Under the pieces are notes generated by a model, which did not search any database, had not been told where the DNA came from, and saw nothing but the letters and a program-made list of their open reading frames with translations. From Pseudoruegeria sp. SK021 (lineage in GTDB: Bacteria > Pseudomonadota > Alphaproteobacteria > Rhodobacterales > Rhodobacteraceae), in contig NZ_MTBG01000012.1 of NCBI RefSeq assembly GCF_002119405.1, positions 1 through 64,000 of the forward strand: a DNA stretch of 64,000 bases, in the 5' to 3' direction. How positions within the stretch are numbered: position 1 is the stretch's first letter; every line of letters starts with the position of its first letter. This document shows positions 51,440 to 60,544 of this stretch, piece after piece. The position numbers were made by a program, and so were the translations under genes.

Positions 51440-54367
51440 TTACTGCTGCTCTGGGACCAGCACGTCGCGCTTGCCGACATGGTTCGCCGGGCTGACCAGA
51501 CCATTGTCTTCCATCTGCTCAACCAGTCGCGCCGCCTTGTTATAGCCGATGGCCAGCTTGCGCTGGATATACGAGGTGGAGCATTTCCGGTCCTGAATGA
51601 CGATCTGCACCGCTTGATCGTACAGCGCATCCTCGCCGCCGGTATTGCCGCCAAGGCCAAGGATCAGATCAATGTCATCGCTTTTGTCGTCATCAGGCCC
51701 ATCTGCAACGCCGCCGACATAGGATGGCGAGCCCATGGATTTCAGGTGATTCACCACCACCTCAACCTCTTCATCCGACACGAACGGCGCGTGAATACGG
51801 GTGATACGCCCGCCACCGGCCATATAAAGCATGTCGCCCATGCCCAGAAGCTGTTCGGCCCCCTGTTCGCCCAGAATGGTCCGGCTATCGATCTTGGACG
51901 TCACCTGAAAGCTGATCCGGGTTGGGAAGTTGGCTTTGATGGTGCCGGTAATCACGTCTACCGACGGACGCTGCGTCGCCATGATCAGGTGGATACCACT
52001 GGCCCGCGCCATCTGCGCCAACCGCTGAATACAGGCTTCGATTTCCTTGCCGGCCACCATCATCAGGTCGGCCATCTCGTCAACGATCACGACGATATAG
52101 GGCAACGTCTCGGGCGCGAATTCTTCGGTCTCGAACACCGGATCACCGGTCTCGTCGTCAAAGCCGGTCTGCACGGTGCGCGAGAACATCTCGCCCTTGT
52201 CCAGCGTTGCGCGCACTTTGCCATTATAGCCTTCGATGTTGCGCACACCCATTTTCGACATCTTGCGATACCGGTCTTCCATCTCGGCCACGACCCATTT
52301 CAGGGCGACAACCGCCTTCTTCGGATCGGTCACAACCGGCGACAGCAGATGCGGAATATCGTCATAGACGCTGAGTTCCAGCATCTTGGGGTCAATCATG
52401 ATCAACCGACATTCGGCCGGTGTCAGCTTATAAAGCAGCGACAAGATCATCGTGTTGATCGCCACAGACTTCCCCGAACCGGTGGTCCCGGCGATCAGCA
52501 GGTGGGGCATCTTTGCCAAGTTGGCGACAATCGCCTCGCCGCCAATATCCTTCCCCAACGCCAATGGCAGGCGCATCTTGCTATCGCCAAAGTCCCGCGC
52601 CGCAAGGATTTCGCGCAGCAGCACCATCTCGCGCTTCTCGTTCGGCAGTTCGATCCCGATCACCGACCGGCCCGGCACGGTGGATACCCGGGCGCTAAGG
52701 GCCGACATCGACCGCGCAATATCATCCGCAAGGCCGATTACCCGGCTGGCCTTCAGGCCCGGCGCGGGCTCAAGCTCGTACATCGTGACCACAGGCCCGG
52801 GCCGAACCGACACGATATCGCCCTTGACCCCATAGTCATCCAGCACGTTTTCCAGCATCCGGGCGTTTTCTTCCAACGCTTCATCGCTCAGATGCAGGCG
52901 TTCGACGATCGAAGGGTCCGCCAACAACGAGAGGGGAGGGGTCTCATAGCCATCGTCATCGGTATGCGTGGGCTGATGCGACGGTTGCGCCGCGCCGCCC
53001 GTCTGTTGCGCCACGGCGGGACGTTTGACCGCATGACGCACCACCGGCTTGGGGTCATGGAACCGGGCAGCATCGCCCGAGATGGCCGGTTCTTGGGCGG
53101 AGTAATCATCGTAATCGTCGTCGTCGTCATCGCTATCGACAAAGGCAGTCTGATCATAGGCTGCCGCCTTACTCGCTGCGAAAGCAGCAGGTGCCCCGGC
53201 TGCCGGCAACGGCATGCGTGACGCCGCAGGTGCCGCCGGGCGCGGTGTGGCCCGCACAAACATGGAGGCCGGTTCTGCCGTGATCTCAGGCGCCGTCGGC
53301 TCATGCCGACTGAGAACTGGTTCGCGCCGATTGCGCGAGGCCGCCGCCGCCCGGGCCCGATCACTGCGCAGGCGCAGGCGGATGGCATCGGTGATCTTCG
53401 CCCGGACGCGTTGATCGCCGCCAGGGCCGGGCTGCGTCGTCTCTTCAAATACCTCGTCGTCGTAATCGTCATCCTCGGCTTCGAACATCAGCGGTTCGGG
53501 CGCATATCGGGCGCTGAGCATCGGTTCATCCCGGCTGATCGTTCGGGCCGCCCCCCCCAGCTTGGGCACCGGCGGAAGGGTCGCTGCTGGACGGTCATAG
53601 GACGGGGCCATAACGCCATCATCCTCATCCACCAGCATCTCATCGTCGAATTGCCGCCGCTCGGCCCGCAACTCCTTGCGACGCTCCACCCGTTCGACCA
53701 ATTGCTCTCGGGTACGGCTGGCACCATGACCCAGCTTTCGGATCAGGCCGTCGAAGGCAAATAGCGTGCCGAACCACAAAAACCGCCCCATACCCGCCAA
53801 TTCAGGACGCGTGAAGCCAAGCGCGTGCAGCCCGGCCGCCAACATCAAAATGGCCAAAGCCGCAGCCGACAACAGCAGGCCAAAAGACGGCGCCAGCGGT
53901 AAGATGCCCAGCAACACACCCAGCGCCGTATCCCCGAACAGGCCGCCCATGCCGAAACTATGGACCCATTCAGCCCCCGGCGGGTAGGTCGCGGCGTAGA
54001 CTGCGGCCACCGCCACAAAGACCGGCACAAAAATCAACCGGCCAAAGGCCCGATCTTCCCCAAGATGAAACGCAAACCGCACGCCCCAGACCATGCCGAC
54101 CGCAACCAACGCCCAAGACCCCGCCCCAAGGATCACGTAAAGCGGTGCCGCAAGATAGGCACCGAAATAGCCCAGCCAGTTTTGCGGAGCCTCACTCGAC
54201 GTTCCGAGGAAACTGGGGTCGGTGGGCGAATAGGATGCCAGCGCCAGCGCCAGAAGCGTCGCCCCCACGAACAGCGCCACGCCCATCAACTCGCGCGCGC
54301 GTTTTTCTAGCGCAACCTGTGTGGCTTGGTCGAACAACGGATCGCGGCGGCGGGTCTGATATGCCAT
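51440..54367 (-). CDS. ftsK: FtsK, DNA translocase for chromosome segregation and division
   Basis: FtsK couples septum formation to dimer resolution and terminus segregation. The 975-residue protein has four N-terminal membrane helices (within residues 25-210), a Pro/Ala- and Asp-rich linker (about 215-480), and the motor: alpha domain, beta domain with Walker A GTTGSGKSVAINTMI and Walker B YIVVIVDEMADLMM, then the gamma winged-helix domain at the C-terminus (SYIQRKLAIGYNKAARLVEQ) that reads KOPS. The linker includes a run of aspartates (SDDDDDDYDDY). Length fits alphaproteobacterial FtsK. Confidence 0.98.
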   Translation of the reverse strand: MAYQTRRRDPLFDQATQVALEKRARELMGVALFVGATLLALALASYSPTDPSFLGTSSEAPQNWLGYFGAYLAAPLYVILGAGSWALVAVGMVWGVRFAFHLGEDRAFGRLIFVPVFVAVAAVYAATYPPGAEWVHSFGMGGLFGDTALGVLLGILPLAPSFGLLLSAAALAILMLAAGLHALGFTRPELAGMGRFLWFGTLFAFDGLIRKLGHGASRTREQLVERVERRKELRAERRQFDDEMLVDEDDGVMAPSYDRPAATLPPVPKLGGAARTISRDEPMLSARYAPEPLMFEAEDDDYDDEVFEETTQPGPGGDQRVRAKITDAIRLRLRSDRARAAAASRNRREPVLSRHEPTAPEITAEPASMFVRATPRPAAPAASRMPLPAAGAPAAFAASKAAAYDQTAFVDSDDDDDDYDDYSAQEPAISGDAARFHDPKPVVRHAVKRPAVAQQTGGAAQPSHQPTHTDDDGYETPPLSLLADPSIVERLHLSDEALEENARMLENVLDDYGVKGDIVSVRPGPVVTMYELEPAPGLKASRVIGLADDIARSMSALSARVSTVPGRSVIGIELPNEKREMVLLREILAARDFGDSKMRLPLALGKDIGGEAIVANLAKMPHLLIAGTTGSGKSVAINTMILSLLYKLTPAECRLIMIDPKMLELSVYDDIPHLLSPVVTDPKKAVVALKWVVAEMEDRYRKMSKMGVRNIEGYNGKVRATLDKGEMFSRTVQTGFDDETGDPVFETEEFAPETLPYIVVIVDEMADLMMVAGKEIEACIQRLAQMARASGIHLIMATQRPSVDVITGTIKANFPTRISFQVTSKIDSRTILGEQGAEQLLGMGDMLYMAGGGRITRIHAPFVSDEEVEVVVNHLKSMGSPSYVGGVADGPDDDKSDDIDLILGLGGNTGGEDALYDQAVQIVIQDRKCSTSYIQRKLAIGYNKAARLVEQMEDNGLVSPANHVGKRDVLVPEQQ

Positions 54368-54379
54368 GTCTGGGAAATC

Positions 54380-55561
54380 CTATTCGTACAAGCAGTTGCG
54401 CAGCAAGGTCAGGCCGCGTTCGGTTTCTGGTTTCGGGGCCACAAGGGCGGTTCGGATATGGCCGGCACCGGGATTGTGCCCGTTTACGGATCGCCCCAGA
54501 TAGGCCCCCGGCAAAACGCGTACGCCGGCCTCTTGCCACAACTTCAAAGCAGCGGCCTCACTGTCATCCACAGGAAGCCAGAGGAAAAACCCGGCCTGCG
54601 GCGATAGATACCCGGGCACATCCCCAAAGATCCGATCCGCAAGATCGAACTTTTCTGTATAGAGACGCCGGTTTTCGATCACATGCGCCTCATCTGCCCA
54701 AACCGCCGCCGAGACTCGCTGCACCGGCAGCGACAGCGGCGCCCCGGAATAGGCCCGCAACCGGCGGATGCGGGTGATATTCTCGGGCCCACTGGCGACA
54801 AACCCCGACCGCAGCCCGGGCAGGTTGGATCGTTTCGACAGGGAATGAAACACCGCCACCCGTTCAGGGTCGGCCCCAACCGCCTGCGCCGCTTCCAACG
54901 CGCCGCAGGGCGGGGCACCGCGATAGATCTCGGCATAGCATTCGTCCGCGAAGATCCGGAAATCATGCGTTTCGGCCAAGGCCAACAAGCGATCCCAATA
55001 GGCCCGGTCCGCCACCGCGCCTTGCGGGTTCGACGGCGAGCAGACATAGGCGATGGTTGCCCGGTTCAATATCTCTGGCGGCAGCGCGGCATAATCCGGC
55101 AAATAGCCGGTCTCGGCGGTTGCGGGCACGAAGACCGGCTCTGCACCAACCGACAGCGCGGCCACGGCATAGACCTGATAGAACGGGTTCGGGATCAGCA
55201 CGACCGGTCGTTTTCCGGCCTTAGTTTCCGGACACAGCGCCATGCAGGCATTGTACAGCCCTTCGCGGGTGCCGTTCAGCGCCATGACCTGCTGCGCCGG
55301 ATCCAACGTGACGCCATAGCGCCGATTCGCCCAGTCGGCGATCGCGCTTAGAAGCTCGGGCATGCCGTCATTGGGCGGGTATTTCCCAAACTCGCCAACA
55401 TGGTCCGCAAAGATTTGCCCCACCCATTCGGGGAACGGATGCTTGGGCTCTCCGATGGACATAAAAATCGGCGCGCCACCCGGTGGGTGCGCGTCCAATA
55501 ACCCCCGCAACCGCGGAAACGCGTAGGGGGGCAGATCGGAAAACCGGTCTGGATACTGCAT
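54380..55561 (-). CDS. Class I/II pyridoxal-phosphate aminotransferase (DapC-like)
   Basis: A 393-residue fold-type I aminotransferase. Features are MSIGEPKHPFPEW near residues 34-46, ALNGTREGLYNAC, NPFYQVY, YVCSPSNPQG, FADECYAEIY, and the Schiff-base lysine K243 in HSLSKRSNLPGLRSGF. The N-terminal PPYAFPRLRGLLD and overall layout resemble succinyldiaminopimelate aminotransferase DapC, but the substrate is inferred. I chose the ATG at 55561 with GAGG just upstream; an ATG at 55585 is possible. It lies 12 bases upstream of ftsK in the same direction. Confidence 0.87.
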   Translation of the reverse strand: MQYPDRFSDLPPYAFPRLRGLLDAHPPGGAPIFMSIGEPKHPFPEWVGQIFADHVGEFGKYPPNDGMPELLSAIADWANRRYGVTLDPAQQVMALNGTREGLYNACMALCPETKAGKRPVVLIPNPFYQVYAVAALSVGAEPVFVPATAETGYLPDYAALPPEILNRATIAYVCSPSNPQGAVADRAYWDRLLALAETHDFRIFADECYAEIYRGAPPCGALEAAQAVGADPERVAVFHSLSKRSNLPGLRSGFVASGPENITRIRRLRAYSGAPLSLPVQRVSAAVWADEAHVIENRRLYTEKFDLADRIFGDVPGYLSPQAGFFLWLPVDDSEAAALKLWQEAGVRVLPGAYLGRSVNGHNPGAGHIRTALVAPKPETERGLTLLRNCLYE

Positions 55562-55739
55562 GTTGCCTCGGCTTTTCAGGGTCATAACGCCCCGTTCCTG
55601 CCAAGGTATCGCGAACTTGTCTATCGGTCCAGTGAAAGGCAGGAACTTTGCCAGCACAGCCCAAACAGCGACACCCAGACGCAACAGATGGTCGCCGGTC
55701 GCGATGGACAATGGCGTCATCGCGACCCTATTCTGGGGC

Positions 55740-56963
55740 ATGACCGACCCTGATATTCTGATTGTTGGCGGAAGCCTGAATGGAACCGCGCTGGCCCTCG
55801 CCTTGGCGCAGGCCGGATTGCGGGTGGTCGTGATCGACGCCCTGCCCCGCCACACCCAAACCGCGACCGATTTCGATGGCCGCAGCTATGCGCTCGCGCT
55901 GGGATCGGTCCGGATGTTGGACGCGCTGGGACTTTGGCCGGATCTGGCGCTCGATGCCCAACCCATTACCGAGATCAAGGTCAGCGATGGCCATGCCGGA
56001 TGGGGCCCGGCCCCCTTCGTGCTGGAATTCGGTCAGGACGAGGGCGAGGATGGCCCCATGGGCCAGATGATTGAGGATCGGCACCTGCGGCGCACCCTCT
56101 TGGCCGCCATCGACCGCACCGAGACCATCACCCACTTGCCCGGCACCCGTGTCACCGCGCAAAGCACGGATGACCATGGCGCCATCATCACGCTGGATGA
56201 TGGCCGCACCCTGCGGGCACCGCTGTTGGTCGCCGCCGACGGACGAACCGGGCCGACCGCCCTGCGCGCGGGCCTGACCCGCAAGGTCACGGACTATCGC
56301 CAGACCGCATTGGTCTGCGCCATCAGTCATGATCTTCCGCATCACGGCATCGCGCATCAGTTCTTCATGCCCTCTGGCCCGCTGGCCATCCTGCCCCTGA
56401 CCGGCAATCGCAGCTCCATCGTCTGGACAGAATCAGGGCCGCAGGCTGCCGCGATCCAAGCATTGGATGACGTCGCCTATTTACAGGTTTTGCGGCCAAG
56501 GTTTGGCGACTTTCTGGGCGAGATCCATTTGGCCGGCGACCGCTTTACCTATCCCTTGTCCCTCAGCCTTGCGTCCAGCTTGACCGCTGACCGACTGGCC
56601 TTGGTGGGCGACGCCGCCCGCGGGGTTCATCCCATTGCAGGCCAAGGCCTGAATGCGGGTTTGCGGGATGTTGCCGCGCTGGCCGAGGTCGCCATTCAGG
56701 CGCATCGCCGGGGCGAAGACATCGGCCGTGCCGACGTGTTGGGCCGCTATGCGCGCTGGCGCCGGTTTGACACCGCCACATTGGCTTTGGCCACAGATGG
56801 CTTCAACAGACTGTTCTCAAATGACAATCCGATCCTGCGGCTGGGGCGGGATCTTGGGATGGGCGCGGTCAACGTTCTGCCAGGCTTGCGCCGCCGCTTA
56901 ATGCGCGAGGCCGCAGGCCTCAGCGGCGACCTGCCCCGCCTGATGACCGGTCAACGGTTTTGA
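55740..56963 (+). CDS. UbiH/UbiF-type FAD-dependent ubiquinone biosynthesis hydroxylase
   Basis: A 407-residue flavoprotein monooxygenase of the UbiH/COQ6 family, which hydroxylates the ubiquinone ring precursor. The dinucleotide motif is ILIVGGSLNGTALALALAQAG-like at residues 5-25, followed by DGRSYALALGSVRML, VAADGRTGPTALR with the DG motif, and the FAD C-terminal motif LVGDAARGVHPIAGQGLNAG. Which ring position it modifies cannot be told. I set the start at ATG 55740, giving the standard N-terminus (MTDPDILI). It is divergent from the aminotransferase gene and converges on the Trm112 gene, ending four bases before its stop. Confidence 0.9.
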   Translation: MTDPDILIVGGSLNGTALALALAQAGLRVVVIDALPRHTQTATDFDGRSYALALGSVRMLDALGLWPDLALDAQPITEIKVSDGHAGWGPAPFVLEFGQDEGEDGPMGQMIEDRHLRRTLLAAIDRTETITHLPGTRVTAQSTDDHGAIITLDDGRTLRAPLLVAADGRTGPTALRAGLTRKVTDYRQTALVCAISHDLPHHGIAHQFFMPSGPLAILPLTGNRSSIVWTESGPQAAAIQALDDVAYLQVLRPRFGDFLGEIHLAGDRFTYPLSLSLASSLTADRLALVGDAARGVHPIAGQGLNAGLRDVAALAEVAIQAHRRGEDIGRADVLGRYARWRRFDTATLALATDGFNRLFSNDNPILRLGRDLGMGAVNVLPGLRRRLMREAAGLSGDLPRLMTGQRF

Positions 56964-56967
56964 CCGA

Positions 56968-57171
56968 CTACTCCAGCACCCGGGCTTCGTCGACCAACAT
57001 CACCGGAATGCCGTTGCGAATGGGATAGGCCAAATTGGCCTTTTTCGAGATCAGTTCCTGCGCGTTGACGTCATAATCCAGACGGCCCTGCGATTGCGGA
57101 CAGACCAAAGCTTCCAGCATGCGCCGGTCAAAAGCCGGACCATCAGGCGCGGTACGATCGGTGTCGGTCAT
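56968..57171 (-). CDS. Trm112 family protein
   Basis: A 67-residue Trm112/UPF0434-like protein, ending in the family pattern [16 protein letters not shown]...[18 protein letters not shown]. Bacterial Trm112 proteins activate or stabilise partner methyltransferases. The zinc-ribbon cysteines are reduced to one (LVCPQS), as in many bacterial members. Its ATG overlaps the stop of the LON-domain gene (ATGA). Confidence 0.92.
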   Translation of the reverse strand: MTDTDRTAPDGPAFDRRMLEALVCPQSQGRLDYDVNAQELISKKANLAYPIRNGIPVMLVDEARVLE

Positions 57172-57821
57172 TGCATTACATCTTCCATATCACCGCCCCT
57201 CAGGTCGAATTCAATCAGTGTTACCAGCGTTTCCCGGCGCGTCTGTAACGATGGCGCCTCGAGCAAGGCTTGCTTTTCCCCAGGGTCGAACGGGCACAGC
57301 ATCGACAGCGCGTTGATCAACAATTCGTCCTCGGCCTCTTTCAGGCTGTCCCAGTCCGCCGATAGGCCGCGCGCATCAAAAAACCGTTGCAGCAGTTCCA
57401 TGAAGGCCGCGCGTTCCAGACCCGTGTCATGTTCCACAGGGCCCAAATCGCGCTCAAACCCGGCCCAAGACACATCAGCCTTCGTATAAGGGCTGAACCC
57501 GGTCACATCTTGTCGGATGCGATAGCGCGAGACGCCGCTCAACGTGATCATATAGCGGCCGTCCTCGGTCTCGGAAAATCCGGTGACCCGGCCCGCACAC
57601 CCGATCCCCTGTAGCAGCTTTTCGGATGTGCCGGGGACCTCCCGCGTCTGCACCATCCCGATCAACCGGTGCGAGGTCTTCAACGCATCTTCCAGCATCG
57701 TCAGATAGCGCGGCTCGAACAGGTGCAACGGCAACCGCGAACGAGGCAGCAGCAGGGCCCCCGGCAAAGGGAAGACCGGAATGGTGTCGGGCAGGTCAGC
57801 AAATGAGATCATGGATGCCAT
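57168..57821 (-). CDS. LON substrate-binding domain protein
   Basis: A 217-residue protein made of the Lon N-terminal (substrate-binding) domain alone. The signature is [29 protein letters not shown]-like sequence near residues 14-42, then [21 protein letters not shown]. There is no ATPase or protease domain. Function is unknown. It is followed by the coupled Trm112 gene and preceded by the thioredoxin-like gene on the same strand, with about 30 bases between. Confidence 0.92.
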   Translation of the reverse strand: MASMISFADLPDTIPVFPLPGALLLPRSRLPLHLFEPRYLTMLEDALKTSHRLIGMVQTREVPGTSEKLLQGIGCAGRVTGFSETEDGRYMITLSGVSRYRIRQDVTGFSPYTKADVSWAGFERDLGPVEHDTGLERAAFMELLQRFFDARGLSADWDSLKEAEDELLINALSMLCPFDPGEKQALLEAPSLQTRRETLVTLIEFDLRGGDMEDVMQ

Positions 57822-57852
57822 AATAGCCCGACATTCTCTTCAGACAAATATC

Positions 57853-58770
57853 TCAGACAAATATCATCGACGATAATTTGCGACGACCGCTCAAGGCAAT
57901 CGGGTCCTGCGGCTTCAACGCCTCGAAGATCGTCAACAACTGCGCCTTGGCTGCGCCATCATTCCACTCGCGGTCGCGGCGGAACAAATCCAACAGCATG
58001 GTCACGGCCTCTTCCACGTCGCCATTGGCATGAAGCGCACCGGCAAGATCGAACCGCGCCTGCAAGTTGTCCGGGTCGGCCTCAACCGCCGCCCGCAAGT
58101 CTGCCACCGGTCCGGCATCGGCGGCCTGACGCGCAAGGTTCAACTGCGCCCGTGCAGCATCGACCTCAGGGGCACGGGCCATCACAGGGGTGGCATTGTT
58201 CAGCAAGGCCTCGGCCTGATCCAACTCGCCCATCGCTACATGCGCCCGGGCCAAACCGCCAAAGGCGCCGGCATTCTCGGGTTCTTCGCCAAGGACCGCC
58301 GCAAAGGTCTGCGCCGCATCCACCGCAGCCCCCTCGGCCAACATTTCCTCGGCGGCGTCCAATGCCTCTTGCAACCCACCATCACCGGCAAGTGCTGCGG
58401 ATCGTTCGACAAATGCTTTTAGTTCCGACACGGGCACCGCGCCTTGAAAACCATCGGCGGGCTGGCCTTGCCAGAAGGTATAGACGGTCGGGATCGACTG
58501 GATCTGCAACTGTCCGGCCAATCCTTGCGCCTCGTCGACGTTGATCTTGACCATCCGGACCTTGCCGCCCGCCGCCGTCACCGCAGCTTCAAGCGCTGGC
58601 CCAAGGGTCTTGCATGGACCGCACCACGGCGCCCAAAAATCGACAATCACCGGGATCGTCTGGCTGGCTTCGACCACGTCCACCATAAAGGTGGCTTCGG
58701 TGCCGTCTTTGATCAGGGCATCTGCGCCGTTGGCGGCAGGGGCGGCTTGGGTATTGCCGAATTCAAGCAT
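57853..58770 (-). CDS. Thioredoxin-TPR protein (CnoX/YbbN-like)
   Basis: A 305-residue protein: an N-terminal thioredoxin domain (about 20-130) with an intact WCGPCK active site (C50, C53), and a C-terminal tetratricopeptide-like helical region (about 135-300) rich in Ala/Glu. This is the CnoX/YbbN layout, a holdase chaperone that protects proteins from oxidation and hands them to GroEL or DnaK. The two-cysteine site suggests it also keeps redox activity. It lies upstream of the LON-domain gene. Confidence 0.93.
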   Translation of the reverse strand: MLEFGNTQAAPAANGADALIKDGTEATFMVDVVEASQTIPVIVDFWAPWCGPCKTLGPALEAAVTAAGGKVRMVKINVDEAQGLAGQLQIQSIPTVYTFWQGQPADGFQGAVPVSELKAFVERSAALAGDGGLQEALDAAEEMLAEGAAVDAAQTFAAVLGEEPENAGAFGGLARAHVAMGELDQAEALLNNATPVMARAPEVDAARAQLNLARQAADAGPVADLRAAVEADPDNLQARFDLAGALHANGDVEEAVTMLLDLFRRDREWNDGAAKAQLLTIFEALKPQDPIALSGRRKLSSMIFV

Positions 58771-58839
58771 CAGATCTTTCCACTAAGTTGGAGTTGCTGC
58801 CAATATGCGCGTCCGAACCCCAAAGTCCAAGGGGCCGGG

Positions 58840-59628
58840 TCAAAAATCGAAGCTGGCAAAAACCGGCGCATGATCGCTGGGCTGTTCCCACCCCCGGGCG
58901 GCGCGCAGAACGTGGCTGCCGCCGGCCCCTGCGGCCAAATCCGGTGTCGCCCAAATATGATCCAGTCTGCGGCCCTTGTCGGCCGCGTCCCAATCCTTGG
59001 CGCGATAGGACCACCACGAATAAAGTTGCCCAGCGGGAATGTCAGCCCGGGTCACGTCCACCCAATTGCCTGCGTCTTGCGCAGCCGCCAGATGCTCCAC
59101 CTCGACCGGCGTATGGCTGACGATTTTCAGCAGCTGCTTGTGCGACCAGACGTCATCCTCGCGCGGCGCGATATTCAGATCGCCCACAAGCACCGACTTG
59201 GACGGGCGCTCTGCATGGAAGAAATCCCGCATCTCGGTCAGGTAATCCAGCTTTTGACCAAACTTCACGTTCTTGTCGCGGTCCGGGATATCGCCCCCCG
59301 CCGGGACATAGAAATTGTGGATGGTCACCCCGTTCTCAAGCCGACCCGCCACATGGCGGGCATGGCCCAATGCGGCGAAATCCATTGACCCCGCTTCGAC
59401 CATCGGCAGCTTCGACAGGATCGCGACGCCATTATAGCCCTTCTGACCCCGGGCAACCATGTGGGTATAGCCAAGCGCCTGAAACGCCGCGACTGGAATT
59501 TTATCGACCGGGCTTTTGCATTCCTGCAAGCACAGGATATCCGGCATGGATTCTTGCATCAACCGGGCGACCAGACCTTCGCGCAGACGGACAGAGTTAA
59601 TGTTCCAAGTGGCGAGTGTGACAGGCAT
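58840..59628 (-). CDS. xth: Exodeoxyribonuclease III (AP endonuclease)
   Basis: A 262-residue Xth-type enzyme that cleaves DNA at abasic sites and trims 3' blocks. Motifs are LATWNINSVRLR (catalytic Asn), CLQECK (metal-binding Glu), GYNGVAILSK, LVGDLNIAPREDDVW, DHIWATPDL and SDHAPVFASF (catalytic His). GGAG lies before the ATG. It is divergent from the DUF374 gene. Confidence 0.96.
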   Translation of the reverse strand: MPVTLATWNINSVRLREGLVARLMQESMPDILCLQECKSPVDKIPVAAFQALGYTHMVARGQKGYNGVAILSKLPMVEAGSMDFAALGHARHVAGRLENGVTIHNFYVPAGGDIPDRDKNVKFGQKLDYLTEMRDFFHAERPSKSVLVGDLNIAPREDDVWSHKQLLKIVSHTPVEVEHLAAAQDAGNWVDVTRADIPAGQLYSWWSYRAKDWDAADKGRRLDHIWATPDLAAGAGGSHVLRAARGWEQPSDHAPVFASFDF

Positions 59629-59830
59629 TGGCAGTCTCCGGATAGGGCACGCGCACTTCTAGCGCTGCGGCAGGCGTGGGGAAACCCCTAGACGCACCGG
59701 CGCGAAGCGCGCACTGTTGCACAGGAGCATCACCTCCGAACCCACGGTCATTTTGGATTGGCGCAGGATCTCAAGGCACTGGAGCGCGGCGCAGGGATCG
59801 TCTACTGCGAACCCGAAGAAAGGAGGCCCC

Positions 59831-60535
59831 GTGAAACGCCTCATGAAACGCTGGCGGCGTTTTGAAATTCGGCTGCAACGCAGTGCGCGCGTCCAGAACG
59901 TGCTTCAATCGCTCTTCTCCGCCTATATCAATTTTACATTCAAGACCATTCGCTGGGAGCGTGTAGGGTTCGAGTCTTTCGAGGCTGACATCGCACGCGG
60001 GGTTCCACGGGTCCTTTGCAGTTGGCACGCCCGACTGATGTTCACGCCCTATCTGCGGGATTGGAGTGACCATTCTTTGACGGTCATGGCCAGCGTTCAT
60101 CCCGATGCCCAGATCGCAGCGCAGAACCTGCGGACGCGCGGCGTTCACGTGATCGAAATGGCCACCTCAGGCAACAACAGCGGCGCAGTGCGCGAGGCGG
60201 TTCGTTGCCTGCGTGCCGGGGGATCGCTTGGGATTACTGTCGACGGTCCGTTGGGGCCGCCGCTTGTGGCCAAAGCTGGTGCGCTGGTGATCGCCGGGCT
60301 GGCCGGGGTTCAAGCAACCCCATGCAGCTTTGCCGTCAGCCGCCAGATCCGTCTGCCAACATGGGATCGGGTCATCCTCCCCCTGCCGTGGTCGCGCGGC
60401 GTGCTTGCTGTCGGTGATGGGTTCACTCCACCGAAGAGAATGAGCGACGCAGAACTCGGCGCGGCAACAGAACGTCTGTCGGCGCTGATCGAGGATCTGA
60501 CCCAAATGTGCGAAGACCGACTGAAACGATCCTAA
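59831..60535 (+). CDS. DUF374 lysophospholipid acyltransferase-like protein
   Basis: A 234-residue DUF374 protein, a relative of LpxL/PlsC-type acyltransferases. Recognisable stretches are VPRVLCSWHARLMFTPY (with the SWH motif) and LGITVDGPLGPPLVAKAGALVIAGLAG-like sequence near residues 130-160. It probably modifies lipid A or phospholipid at the inner membrane. The start is a GTG at 59831 with AGGAGG four bases upstream; an ATG four codons later is the alternative. About 200 bases separate it from xth. Confidence 0.85.
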   Translation: MKRLMKRWRRFEIRLQRSARVQNVLQSLFSAYINFTFKTIRWERVGFESFEADIARGVPRVLCSWHARLMFTPYLRDWSDHSLTVMASVHPDAQIAAQNLRTRGVHVIEMATSGNNSGAVREAVRCLRAGGSLGITVDGPLGPPLVAKAGALVIAGLAGVQATPCSFAVSRQIRLPTWDRVILPLPWSRGVLAVGDGFTPPKRMSDAELGAATERLSALIEDLTQMCEDRLKRS

Positions 60536-60544
60536 GCGGCCCGG

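Noticed and set aside
51359-53221. 620-codon open frame antisense to ftsK
   Set aside because: It mirrors the ftsK motor domain and starts inside the ftsK terminator region; its sequence is a low-complexity His/Arg/Gln-rich shadow.
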